IMG/VR virus record: IMGVR_UViG_3300027963_005227
Coordinates: 1-64,000 of that record
Source of the DNA: a virus
Direction: 5' to 3' (one strand)
DNA length: 64,000 nucleotides
Shown here: positions 42,964 to 50,693 of the stretch, in pieces
Layout of the letters: each line of letters opens with the position of its first letter
How positions within the stretch are numbered: the first letter of the stretch is position 1
Position numbers and translations under genes: made by a program
The notes under the pieces: generated by a model
What the model saw: only the letters and a program-made list of their open reading frames with translations
Databases searched by the model: none
What the model was told of the DNA's origin: nothing

Positions 42964-44037
42964 TCACATTCGATTTCATATGCGAATCTTGCAGCTATTA
43001 CAATTTATTTAAAATTCAATTATCCACAACAGTTTTATTTGAGTCTCTTAAAGTACGCTCAATTTGAACCAAATCCCCATGAAGAAATCTCGAAAATAAC
43101 ACAAGAGCTTCCATTGTTTGGCATCAAGCTTTTAGCTCCAGACTTGGCTCAGTCTGAAATTGATTTTAAAATTCAAGGAAACGATATTCGTTACGGATTA
43201 AACTCTATTAAAGGAGTGTCTACTAAATCATTAGAGAGTTTGATTGAGTTTCGCGAAGGGCAGTTCAATAACAAGTACGAGGTCTTTTTAGCTGCCAAGC
43301 AAGCAGGGCTTAATATTGGCGTCTTATCCGCTTTGATTCAAGCTGGGGTACTTGATCACTTCTTGAATAAAGACCGCTGTAGGCTTGTCCTAGAGGCGCA
43401 GGCGTTCAACCTACTCACTGACAAGGAGAAGCGTAGCGTGATAGCTCTTGGAGAGCGCTTCAACTATGATGTTTTGAAGTGCATTCACGAATGCACAACT
43501 CAATCTCTTGTAGACGATAACAATAAATTAATCTTTTCGGAAAAGAGATTCACCACTTTTAAATCAAAATACGAACCATACAAAGTAATTTATGAAAAAA
43601 ATCATAAACACTTAAAATTCGCTAATTGGTATTTTGAAACTAAGCTACTGGGATACAGTCACTCTACAAACATTAGAGAAGTTTTTACTGAAAACTCTGG
43701 AGAAACATTAATTTCTTCTAGTGGAATTTCTGAGCTTGGAAACAATGAAAAAATTAAATTTGTCGGAACTGTGAGTGATGTAACCTCTAGAACTAGCGCG
43801 AGAGGAAATAAATATGCTAGATTAGAAATGTCTGATGAATCTGGAAATTTGACAGGACTCATGATGGATTCTACGCAAAATGCAACATACTCTAATTTTC
43901 TTCAATCTGGCAAGGCTCTTCCCAAAAAAGGAGAAGTTATCATCTTGACTGGAAGAAAAAGCAATGATATCATCAGCATCAGTAGCCTCTCGCCCTTAGA
44001 AGATAAAATTTATATGAAGCTATCTGATATAAAGTAA
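42850..44037 (+). CDS. dnaE: DNA polymerase III alpha, C-intein plus C-terminal half
   Basis: This frame starts with 38 residues of C-intein (MQATRIKSFKQLG ... LKNLITSN) and then the extein SHSISYANLAAITIYLKFNYP, which matches the highly conserved SHS-x-x-YA-x-x-x-Y-x-x-x-YLK-x-x-YP segment of DnaE fingers. A helix-hairpin-helix-like region (IGVLSALIQAGVLDHF) and an OB-fold (IKFVGTVSDVTSRTSARGNKY) follow. The start codon at ATG 42850 overlaps the nuclease remnant in another frame. The product is only useful after trans-splicing with the N-half. Confidence 0.9.
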   Translation: MQATRIKSFKQLGIKKTIDLEVDSIDHNFYLKNLITSNSHSISYANLAAITIYLKFNYPQQFYLSLLKYAQFEPNPHEEISKITQELPLFGIKLLAPDLAQSEIDFKIQGNDIRYGLNSIKGVSTKSLESLIEFREGQFNNKYEVFLAAKQAGLNIGVLSALIQAGVLDHFLNKDRCRLVLEAQAFNLLTDKEKRSVIALGERFNYDVLKCIHECTTQSLVDDNNKLIFSEKRFTTFKSKYEPYKVIYEKNHKHLKFANWYFETKLLGYSHSTNIREVFTENSGETLISSSGISELGNNEKIKFVGTVSDVTSRTSARGNKYARLEMSDESGNLTGLMMDSTQNATYSNFLQSGKALPKKGEVIILTGRKSNDIISISSLSPLEDKIYMKLSDIK

Positions 44038-44041
44038 AGTG

Positions 44042-44047
44042 TAAAAT
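44042..44047 (+). promoter_or_regulatory. -10-like box before the Clp ATPase gene
   Basis: GTGTAAAAT (44039-44047) is followed by ATGATG at 44051. The second ATG (44054) is six bases after the box. No -35 is visible. The layout matches other -10-only sites here. Confidence 0.4.
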
Positions 44048-44050
44048 TTT

Positions 44051-46354
44051 ATGATGGATATTAATAATATTAAGTTTACTCCTAGTGTTGAAAGAGCATT
44101 CAATGAGGCTAAAATAAAAGTCTCTAGTAGTGATCAACATATTGTTAATAATTGTTATTTATTTTGCAGCGCATGGCAAAATGCTAATAAAAATTTTAAA
44201 GAGTACATTTTTTCTCGCGGACTAGAATTATCAGATGAGAAAGTAGATAGATTCATTTCTAGATTTTCTCTAAAGTATCCTTATTTATTTGACTCAGATA
44301 AAAAAGAAGTTGTCTTTAGCAGTTCCACTACCACTTCAATTGCTGAATCTTTGAGTTTTGCCCATAAAAAGAATAATTATTTTATTGGAGTTGAGCATAT
44401 ATTATATGGAATTCTCAGTACTACAGATGAATTTTGCAGTTTTCTTTTAACTCAAGATGTTGATACAGAACATTTTAAAACTTGCATTGAATCTTTTATA
44501 TCTGGAAATATTTTTGCAGATGATGAGAGCGAATATGATGATGAGGATGAAGATTATGAAGATGACGATGATGAGTCTCCAGATGGAGTAGCAAATGATT
44601 ACGGAGATCAAGAATATGGTTATCTGAAAAAATTTGGAAGCATTTTAAATGACGAAGTTAATCAACCATCGTTTCCAAAAATTTCTGGGAGAGATTATGA
44701 AATTGGATTAATCGAACAGTCTCTTTGTAGAAAAGTAAAGAGTAATTGTATTCTAGTTGGAGAAGCTGGAACTGGCAAAACTAGCATAGTAGAGGGATTT
44801 GCTCAATTGATATCTACCGAAGAGTATTCTGGACCACTGCAAAACAATAAAATCTACAGTCTCGACATGGGACTCTTGACTGCTGGAACTAGATATAGGG
44901 GTCAATTAGAAGATCGCTTAACAAAAGTAATTAAACATCTAAAACTGCATAAAGAACTCATTGTTTTCATTGATGAGATTCACACAATGATTGGCACTGG
45001 CAATAAAGGGTACTCTTTAGATGTTGCAAATATGATTAAACCCGCTCTTGCTAGAGGAGAAATCAAGTGCATTGGAGCTACAACAATTGAAGAATATAAA
45101 AAAGTCTTTGAAAAAGATTCAGCATTAGCTAGAAGATTTGATGTTATTAACATTGATGAACCATCAAAATCAATGACTAAACAAATGTCAATACAAGCTC
45201 TTCCTAGTTATGAAAAATTTCATGAAGTTAAATATTCAGAAAATGCTTTAAATTTAACAATTGATTTATGTGAAACTTATTTGCCGCATAAAAGATTTCC
45301 TGATAAAGTTTTTGATATTATTGATCAAGTTTCTGCAAAAACAAAAATCAAAAATAAAAAAAGTACAATTCCCAAAGTGTCTTTAGATTGTATTTATGAA
45401 GTAGTTGCTAGTAAAATTAATATTGACGTTGATTCTATGAAGCAGAACTATAATAATGCTTTCCATAATTTTGAACTTGATTTAAATAAAAAAATCTTGG
45501 GTCAAGAGAAAAACATTTCTAAAATATATAATGTTTTAAGCTGCTCAAAATTTGGATTTCAAAAACCTAATAAGCCAATTGCTAGCTTATTTTTTGTAGG
45601 ACCAACTAGTGTTGGCAAAACTTTTACAGCAAAAGAAATTGCTTGCAAATTCTACGGTAATCCCAAAAATATTCTTCAATTAAACATGAGTGAATATCAA
45701 GAGCCAGCTTCTATTTCTAAACTGATTGGAACTAGTGCTGGATATGTTGGATTTGAAGAGGGCGGAATTTTAACAGAATTTGTTCGCAAAAATCCTAATT
45801 CTGTTATTCTATTTGATGAAGTAGATAAATGCCATAAAAATATTCTAGATCTTCTTTTGCAGATTCTTGATGAAGCTTCTATATCTGATAATTTTAATCG
45901 TAAAATTAACTTCTCTAGATGCATCGTTATTATGACTAGTAACATTGGCAATGAAGATGCTGGGCAAAAGCAAGTTGGATTCATTCCTCAAAAAGTTTCC
46001 ACTGAAGACTCGTTCTTAGCTTCTGTAAAAAAATATTTAAGACCAGAACTTATTGCAAGAATCAATGAAATTATTGTTTTTCAAAATTTAGACATCTCTC
46101 ATTTTCAGCAAATTATTACCTCTAAGCTGAATGATATAAAAAGTATTTTGAAGAGCAAGGGTATTGAGTTAATATCTTGTAACAAGACTTTACTTTATCT
46201 ATCTAGTATTGTTAAAAAAGAAAATAATGCTCGTAATATCGATTCTATTATGAGAAATCAAATTGAAGCCCCCTTAGCAAAATTCTATTTAAAAAACTCA
46301 AAAATCTCAAAAATCTCTATTAAAGTTGTTGACAATAAGATCATATTGAGTTAA
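44051..46354 (+). CDS. ClpA/ClpC-type AAA+ unfoldase
   Basis: The 767-residue protein has a Clp N-domain (two repeats; IAESLSFAHKKNNYFIGVEHILYG near 95-118), an acidic linker (about 155-185), a first ATPase domain with GEAGTGKTS, FIDEIHTMIGTG and ALARRFD, and a second with GPTSVGKT, ILFDEVDKCH and TSNIG. After the second sensor it has QVGF, which corresponds to the VGF/IGL loop that ClpC and ClpA use to dock on ClpP, absent in ClpB. I infer a protease-coupled unfoldase that works with host ClpP, or one that remodels host or phage complexes. The second Met (44054) may be the true start. Confidence 0.85.
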   Translation: MMDINNIKFTPSVERAFNEAKIKVSSSDQHIVNNCYLFCSAWQNANKNFKEYIFSRGLELSDEKVDRFISRFSLKYPYLFDSDKKEVVFSSSTTTSIAESLSFAHKKNNYFIGVEHILYGILSTTDEFCSFLLTQDVDTEHFKTCIESFISGNIFADDESEYDDEDEDYEDDDDESPDGVANDYGDQEYGYLKKFGSILNDEVNQPSFPKISGRDYEIGLIEQSLCRKVKSNCILVGEAGTGKTSIVEGFAQLISTEEYSGPLQNNKIYSLDMGLLTAGTRYRGQLEDRLTKVIKHLKLHKELIVFIDEIHTMIGTGNKGYSLDVANMIKPALARGEIKCIGATTIEEYKKVFEKDSALARRFDVINIDEPSKSMTKQMSIQALPSYEKFHEVKYSENALNLTIDLCETYLPHKRFPDKVFDIIDQVSAKTKIKNKKSTIPKVSLDCIYEVVASKINIDVDSMKQNYNNAFHNFELDLNKKILGQEKNISKIYNVLSCSKFGFQKPNKPIASLFFVGPTSVGKTFTAKEIACKFYGNPKNILQLNMSEYQEPASISKLIGTSAGYVGFEEGGILTEFVRKNPNSVILFDEVDKCHKNILDLLLQILDEASISDNFNRKINFSRCIVIMTSNIGNEDAGQKQVGFIPQKVSTEDSFLASVKKYLRPELIARINEIIVFQNLDISHFQQIITSKLNDIKSILKSKGIELISCNKTLLYLSSIVKKENNARNIDSIMRNQIEAPLAKFYLKNSKISKISIKVVDNKIILS

Positions 46355-46357
46355 TAT
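46329..46357 (+). promoter_or_regulatory. Promoter before the small gene at 46359/46365
   Basis: A perfect TTGACA (46329-46334), a 17-base spacer and TAATAT (46352-46357) lie at the end of the Clp gene. The first ATG (46359) is only one base past the -10 box and would be upstream of the transcription start, so 46365 is the likely start. Confidence 0.75.
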
Positions 46358-46358
46358 C

Positions 46359-46628
46359 ATGAATATGACTAATACATCTAAACTCAATCAAAAAATTCCA
46401 TCTTATCTATGCTCCCTGCGCGAGGTAACTAATGCTGCCAGAGAGTCTGGTGGCAAATATTTTGGATTAGATACAATTCATGGCGAAACTATCAATGCTC
46501 GTTTCTTGGGAGAAACTAATTGTTACATGACATTTTATGATCGCAATGCTTCTATAGTGAGAAGTTTTAATAAAAAGTCTATTGCTAAGGTGCGAATTTG
46601 TAAAAATGAATATGTAGTTTGTCGATAG
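46359..46628 (+). CDS. Small protein of unknown function
   Basis: The frame gives 89 residues from 46359 or 87 from 46365 (MTNTSKLNQK), the latter favoured by the promoter geometry. It has a short alpha region (LREVTNAARESGGKYFGLDTI) and a strand-rich C-terminal part (INARFLGETNCYMTFYDRNA) ending KVRICKNEYVVCR. No family recognised. A strong terminator follows 12 bases after the stop, so it is probably a single-gene unit. Confidence 0.6.
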   Translation: MNMTNTSKLNQKIPSYLCSLREVTNAARESGGKYFGLDTIHGETINARFLGETNCYMTFYDRNASIVRSFNKKSIAKVRICKNEYVVCR

Positions 46629-46640
46629 GCATTAACTCAT

Positions 46641-46670
46641 GGGATGCGCTATTAGCGCATCCCTTTTTTT
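46641..46670 (+). terminator. Rho-independent terminator
   Basis: GGGATGCGC and GCGCATCCC (46641-46649 and 46655-46663) form a perfect 9-bp stem with a TATTA loop followed by seven T residues. It ends the replication-module transcript and separates it from the pseudokinase gene. Confidence 0.93.
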
Positions 46671-46682
46671 ATATATAAATTT

Positions 46683-47765
46683 ATGGATTTAAAAAATTTA
46701 CTAAAAAATAAAACTTTCGTTTTTAATAGTGATGAGGGATCATCAACTGATTTTGAAGTTGTTTATGAAATTATTAAATTTTGTAAATTAGGAGAAATTT
46801 CTAGCGTTGAGTTTGTTACTGCTAATGTTAATTATGACTGCTATAAAGTTACAATTGATGATCAATCTTATTTTGTAAAATATAGTTTAGACTCTTCTTA
46901 TAAAGGATTTCAAAATGAGTATTCTATTTTAAATACTAATGAGTTTGCTTGGCAACCAACTATTATAGCTCATGGAACGTTAAAATTTGGTGATGAAATT
47001 GCTTATTCAGTAACATCTTTTGAATATGCAGAAACAATAAATGAAACTGGAAGATCTATTATTATAGAATTCTTGCCAGAGTTTATTGAAAATTACTTTT
47101 CATTACAAAATAAAAATCTTTCTAGAGATAATATAAACTCTTTTTTATCTAGAGTTTTATCAGAGTGTTCAGTAGCTAACTTGCCAGATGAAGTGGTTGA
47201 AGTTTTTAAAAGTAAAAATCAAATAGAAACAATCAATAAAATTTCTGAAGAAATTAAAAATGATATTAATAATTTTTACAATCCTTTTATTTTAGATAAA
47301 AAAGACTTGTGTCATGGAAATTTAAATTTAGAAAATATTCTATTTAGAGATGATAATTTTAAGTTTGTAAATTTTACAAAGAGTTTTACAAGTAATTTGT
47401 ACTTGGATGTGGCATCAATAATTATTAATTTTAATCTTGATAACGCTACTGAAAAACTAATTGTCAAGTCTTTTATAGACTATCAAGACTCAACTCTCTA
47501 TGAAGAAAAACTTAAAGAATATAATTGCTGCTATGAAATTATGATTCGAGTAAAAGCTCTAGAGAGTTTATTTGATTTGATTCAAGAAAGCTACTCTCTT
47601 GAATCTGAAAGACCATCTAAAATTATGAAAATCATTAGTTCTTTTTCTATTAATAGTTCTAGATTTATGAAAATACCAACGTTTAAAAAGCATTATGATT
47701 TCATCTATTCAACTATTTTAGAACCAATTATTGGACCCAAAGATAAAGAAGAAAATGAAGGATAA
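46683..47765 (+). CDS. APH/choline-kinase-fold pseudokinase
   Basis: The 360-residue protein has the APH-like layout: a glycine-poor N-lobe with YFVKYS (Lys of the N-lobe) near 63-68, and a C-lobe with LCHGNLNLENILF (209-221) and KFVNFTKSF. The catalytic Asp of HGD is Asn (213) and the metal-binding Asp of the following IDF motif is Asn (230), so catalysis is unlikely. It could be a binding or scaffolding protein. It lies downstream of a terminator, and its 3' end faces the second fibre gene nine bases away. A TATATAAA box precedes its ATG. The fold assignment rests on the C-lobe motif. Confidence 0.65.
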   Translation: MDLKNLLKNKTFVFNSDEGSSTDFEVVYEIIKFCKLGEISSVEFVTANVNYDCYKVTIDDQSYFVKYSLDSSYKGFQNEYSILNTNEFAWQPTIIAHGTLKFGDEIAYSVTSFEYAETINETGRSIIIEFLPEFIENYFSLQNKNLSRDNINSFLSRVLSECSVANLPDEVVEVFKSKNQIETINKISEEIKNDINNFYNPFILDKKDLCHGNLNLENILFRDDNFKFVNFTKSFTSNLYLDVASIIINFNLDNATEKLIVKSFIDYQDSTLYEEKLKEYNCCYEIMIRVKALESLFDLIQESYSLESERPSKIMKIISSFSINSSRFMKIPTFKKHYDFIYSTILEPIIGPKDKEENEG

Positions 47766-47773
47766 TTCGATGC

Positions 47774-49114
47774 TCACCAATTAGCAAAACCAATGCCTGT
47801 TCTTTGCCAATTAGTTCCATTGTGTCGATAAAGGAAATTGCTGCTAAATGCCATTTGACCACTCACTCCAGCATCTCCAGTTGTTGCTGGAGCAATTCCT
47901 GTGTAGGCAAATCCATTTGTTGAAAATAGTGCTAAATTGCTGACATTACCACTAGCAGAAATAATCATGCGAGCAGTGCCACTTGTTTCTAATACCAAAT
48001 CTCGCGCAAGTCCTCCAGAAATTCCTTTTTCAGTTCCTATTTTAGCAACGCTAGTATCCCATCTTAAGTTTAAACGTTCAAAGTTGTTATTATTTGTATA
48101 TGTGTTATAGATTCTTGATGTTTGAGCATTAGTGATATTACGTTGAGCTAAAATATTAGCGCCATCAGAATATAAATATGCATTATTATTGAAATTAACA
48201 GAGTCGCTTAATAAAATTCCACTAGCTTTAGTATTACCAATGACTTCTAGTTTTTCTGTTGGTGTAGTTGTTCCAATGCCAATATTACCACCAGTAGTTA
48301 TAATCATTCTAGCAGTCCCATCTGTCTCTAATGCTAATGGTCTTGCGATTGCCACTCCGTTTTTGCTCGTACCAATTGTTCCAGTAATACCATTCCATCG
48401 CATCGCAATGCGTTCATAATTAGTTACACTTCCATAGATACTCCTTTGTATTTGCACATTTCCTTTAAGATAAGTATTAGCTATAGAATTGTCTCCTAAA
48501 ACTACTGAATTACTACCCATGCCTCCCGCATTATTTCCGATAACTATAGAATTATTATCACCAAGAGGATCATAAGCTGTTATATAACTACCTATTAATA
48601 AACTATTATTTATACTTTCTAATGGATAACTACCGCCATCGTCATAATTATAACCTAGTGCGCCAGCACCATTACCAATTGCTATATTACTAGATCCATC
48701 ATTCAGATAAAGAAAAGTATTAGAGCCTATTCCTAGATTATTATTTCCATATATATTGGAAAATAAGCTAGCGTTACCAATTGCTGTATTATAAGTACCA
48801 GATACATTACTAGCTAAACTCACATCACCTATTGCTAAATTAGTGCTGATATTGCCCGATCCCCTGCCGAATGAAACGCTATTAACAACGATATCTTTTG
48901 CGAACGTTTTAGTTCCAGAGACTGTTTGATCTCCAGTTCGATAAACTGGAGAGTCAGTAATTTCAACATATCTTACATCAGCAGCGCCAGTTGTTAAAAA
49001 AGAACCTGTAGCAGAGTCTCCTATTAATAAAACTCCACTTCCATTAACTGTTGGTCTTGCTGTAAAAGATGCTCCTTTTGCAATTAAATTATTGATGCGA
49101 AAATCAGTTGCCAT
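47774..49114 (-). CDS. Tail fibre / receptor-binding protein
   Basis: The 446-residue protein looks like a fibre. It has an N-terminal head with an SGTKTFAKDI segment, a central region of repeats (TAIGNASLFSN, LGIGSNTFLY, IAIGNGAG, SIVIGNNAGG) that form a beta-helix-like stem, and two copies of a GTARMII-(T/S)-x-x-GN-x motif with nearby TNAQTSRIYN. The C-terminal tip has GDAGVSGQMAFSSN and ends in a Trp-rich strand. The C-terminal tip parallels that of the first fibre. It is the end of the minus-strand unit and is preceded by a -10-like GTGTAAAA box. Confidence 0.75.
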   Translation of the reverse strand: MATDFRINNLIAKGASFTARPTVNGSGVLLIGDSATGSFLTTGAADVRYVEITDSPVYRTGDQTVSGTKTFAKDIVVNSVSFGRGSGNISTNLAIGDVSLASNVSGTYNTAIGNASLFSNIYGNNNLGIGSNTFLYLNDGSSNIAIGNGAGALGYNYDDGGSYPLESINNSLLIGSYITAYDPLGDNNSIVIGNNAGGMGSNSVVLGDNSIANTYLKGNVQIQRSIYGSVTNYERIAMRWNGITGTIGTSKNGVAIARPLALETDGTARMIITTGGNIGIGTTTPTEKLEVIGNTKASGILLSDSVNFNNNAYLYSDGANILAQRNITNAQTSRIYNTYTNNNNFERLNLRWDTSVAKIGTEKGISGGLARDLVLETSGTARMIISASGNVSNLALFSTNGFAYTGIAPATTGDAGVSGQMAFSSNFLYRHNGTNWQRTGIGFANW

Positions 49115-49120
49115 TTATAT

Positions 49121-49126
49121 TTTTTA
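49121..49126 (-). promoter_or_regulatory. -10-like box before the second fibre gene
   Basis: On the minus strand GTGTAAAAA occupies 49129-49121 and the ATG at 49114 is six bases further. No -35 is visible. The same box occurs before the first fibre gene. Confidence 0.4.
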
Positions 49127-49537
49127 CACCCAATCAATCTCGCTGAGAGTGTATTCGCACGTTAATTCCTCTCCAGGAGAAATTTCTCTCAGTGCAGTGT
49201 AATAGTCTAAAACTAAATTATGATGTAAGTTTGGAGAGTCACTATGATTAACATAGTAGGCTGGATAAACTTTATCTAAATTACAATCAATATAAAATCC
49301 ACTCTCATTAGAATTACAAATTTGTTTGATATAATTTAATACATCACTAGAAACATGAGACACTTCACTCCAAAGAATAAATTGATTATTAATTGCAGAA
49401 AATACAATCTCTCCACGTTCAATTTTACTCACTGCAAAAACTCCCACTCCAGCCCCATTAATTTTGCTAGGAGCAAGTTTGCAAACTAAAGCATGATGCA
49501 GATCTTGAATGATTTTATTTTTATTTTTTTGGTTCAT
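49124..49537 (-). CDS. SET-domain protein methyltransferase
   Basis: The 137-residue protein is a compact SET domain: GAGVGVFAVSKIERGEIV (28-45), YVNHSDSPNL (95-104) and REISPGEELTCEY (117-129). These correspond to the SAM-binding GxG, the NHS motif and the GEELTxDY motif. There are no pre-SET or post-SET cysteine clusters. The enzyme would methylate lysines in a protein. Its place between a conserved unknown gene and the second fibre gene suggests, but does not show, a structural target. It overlaps the upstream gene by 17 bases. Confidence 0.82.
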   Translation of the reverse strand: MNQKNKNKIIQDLHHALVCKLAPSKINGAGVGVFAVSKIERGEIVFSAINNQFILWSEVSHVSSDVLNYIKQICNSNESGFYIDCNLDKVYPAYYVNHSDSPNLHHNLVLDYYTALREISPGEELTCEYTLSEIDWV

Positions 49538-50153
49538 TTGAAAATTCAGTGATGTAGCTATTGTCTGTAAATTGACTTCTTTTATTCTCTACGCTATAAG
49601 TTGTGAGATCAATCTCGTAACCTGGATTTTTTTCAATAGGAACATCCACCCAAGCATCATCGTGCCAAATGATTCTATTATTAGGATAACAGTAAAAATT
49701 ACCATTGTCCATTTTAAACAAATGACCACATTTATGCTCTGGAGTTTCCGAGAAGTTGGTATCAAGCATCGCTTTATTTTCCCAACTCCAATCAAAAGTC
49801 ATCATGTATTCTCCAGCTTCTTTAGATCCATCTGGACAAATAAGTTTAGCTCTAAGACCTCTCATTCTAGCGCGAACATTAACATCAATATAAGGACTAA
49901 AACAGTCCCAATACATTGCTTTCTCTAGCTTTACTGGCAGACAAGGTTTCCAGCAAAATGCTGAAATTGGTCGTCTAGTCCAGTTTACTCCATTAGTTAA
50001 AAACCCTTCAAACAATGGCACTCTTTTTTCAATCGATGCAACACTATGCACATCGCAGCTAGTATATTCTCCAAAGCCCTTTTTATGATTAAAAAGATAC
50101 TCATTTCTCATTAAGCAAGTGATGGTAGGAAGATTATGATTCAAGTACGCCAT
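49521..50153 (-). CDS. Conserved phage protein, unknown function
   Basis: The 210-residue protein has a highly patterned sequence: LPTITCLMRNEYLFNHKKG, then YTSCDVHSVASIEKRVPLFE, NGVNWTRRPISAFCWKPC and YWDCFSPY, followed by DTNFSETPEHKCGHLF. I associate this family with conserved uncharacterised proteins of T4-like marine phages. The many Cys and His residues suggest metal binding. It is the first gene of the SET-fibre unit and starts five bases after a TAAAAT box (50164-50159). Confidence 0.65.
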   Translation of the reverse strand: MAYLNHNLPTITCLMRNEYLFNHKKGFGEYTSCDVHSVASIEKRVPLFEGFLTNGVNWTRRPISAFCWKPCLPVKLEKAMYWDCFSPYIDVNVRARMRGLRAKLICPDGSKEAGEYMMTFDWSWENKAMLDTNFSETPEHKCGHLFKMDNGNFYCYPNNRIIWHDDAWVDVPIEKNPGYEIDLTTYSVENKRSQFTDNSYITEFSNEPKK

Positions 50154-50158
50154 ATAAA

Positions 50159-50164
50159 ATTTTA
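50159..50164 (-). promoter_or_regulatory. -10-like box before the gene at 50153
   Basis: TAAAAT on the minus strand at 50164-50159 with a five-base gap to the ATG. The surrounding bases (TAAAATTTTAT) match those before the Clp gene at 44042-44052. No -35 is visible. Confidence 0.45.
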
Positions 50165-50210
50165 AGTTAAAAATAATAGAAATCTAGTTTATTATTATTA
50201 ATATCATGAT

Positions 50211-50693
50211 ATGTTTAGTCTCTATAAGCCTAATTCTAAAAATACTGGATGCGCGTTCGCCTTTAAAGAAGGAGTGACTGGTAAAAATTATGAGCCATGC
50301 GTTTACGTTAATGGTATTCAACAATATTCTTGGAATGATGCTACTAAAAATGGATCATTTTCGGAAAATGCTAAAAATCCTGAAAAGATTATCGCATTTA
50401 AATTGAATGAATTTGAGCTTGGTGGTCTTATTAATGCTATTGAAAATCGCATCGAGTATAAAGCTTTTCATACTTTTGATGATAATAAGACTGTCATCAA
50501 CTTTAAACCATACACAAAGCAAGATGGAACTGCTGCATACTCTTTGAGCGTAACTAAAAACTCCACAATCAAGTTTGGAGTGGGCATTGAAGTTGGAGAG
50601 GCTTACGTTTTGAGAGAGTTTTGCAAAAACATTCTTCGCAATATTTTTGAATTCCGCTACAAGCAAAATCAAAGCTCCAAAAATAATGAGTAA
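50211..50693 (+). CDS. Small conserved-looking protein, possibly ssDNA/RNA-binding
   Basis: The 160-residue protein begins FSLYKPNSKNTGCAFAFKEG and has repeated beta-strand-like segments with aromatic residues (PCVYVNGIQQYSW, EYKAFHTFDD), an NFKPYT segment and a final amphipathic helix. The pattern recalls PC4/Whirly-like nucleic-acid-binding folds but no diagnostic motif is present, so this is a suggestion only. It is the first gene of a plus-strand unit and overlaps the following glycosyltransferase by eight bases. Confidence 0.5.
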   Translation: MFSLYKPNSKNTGCAFAFKEGVTGKNYEPCVYVNGIQQYSWNDATKNGSFSENAKNPEKIIAFKLNEFELGGLINAIENRIEYKAFHTFDDNKTVINFKPYTKQDGTAAYSLSVTKNSTIKFGVGIEVGEAYVLREFCKNILRNIFEFRYKQNQSSKNNE

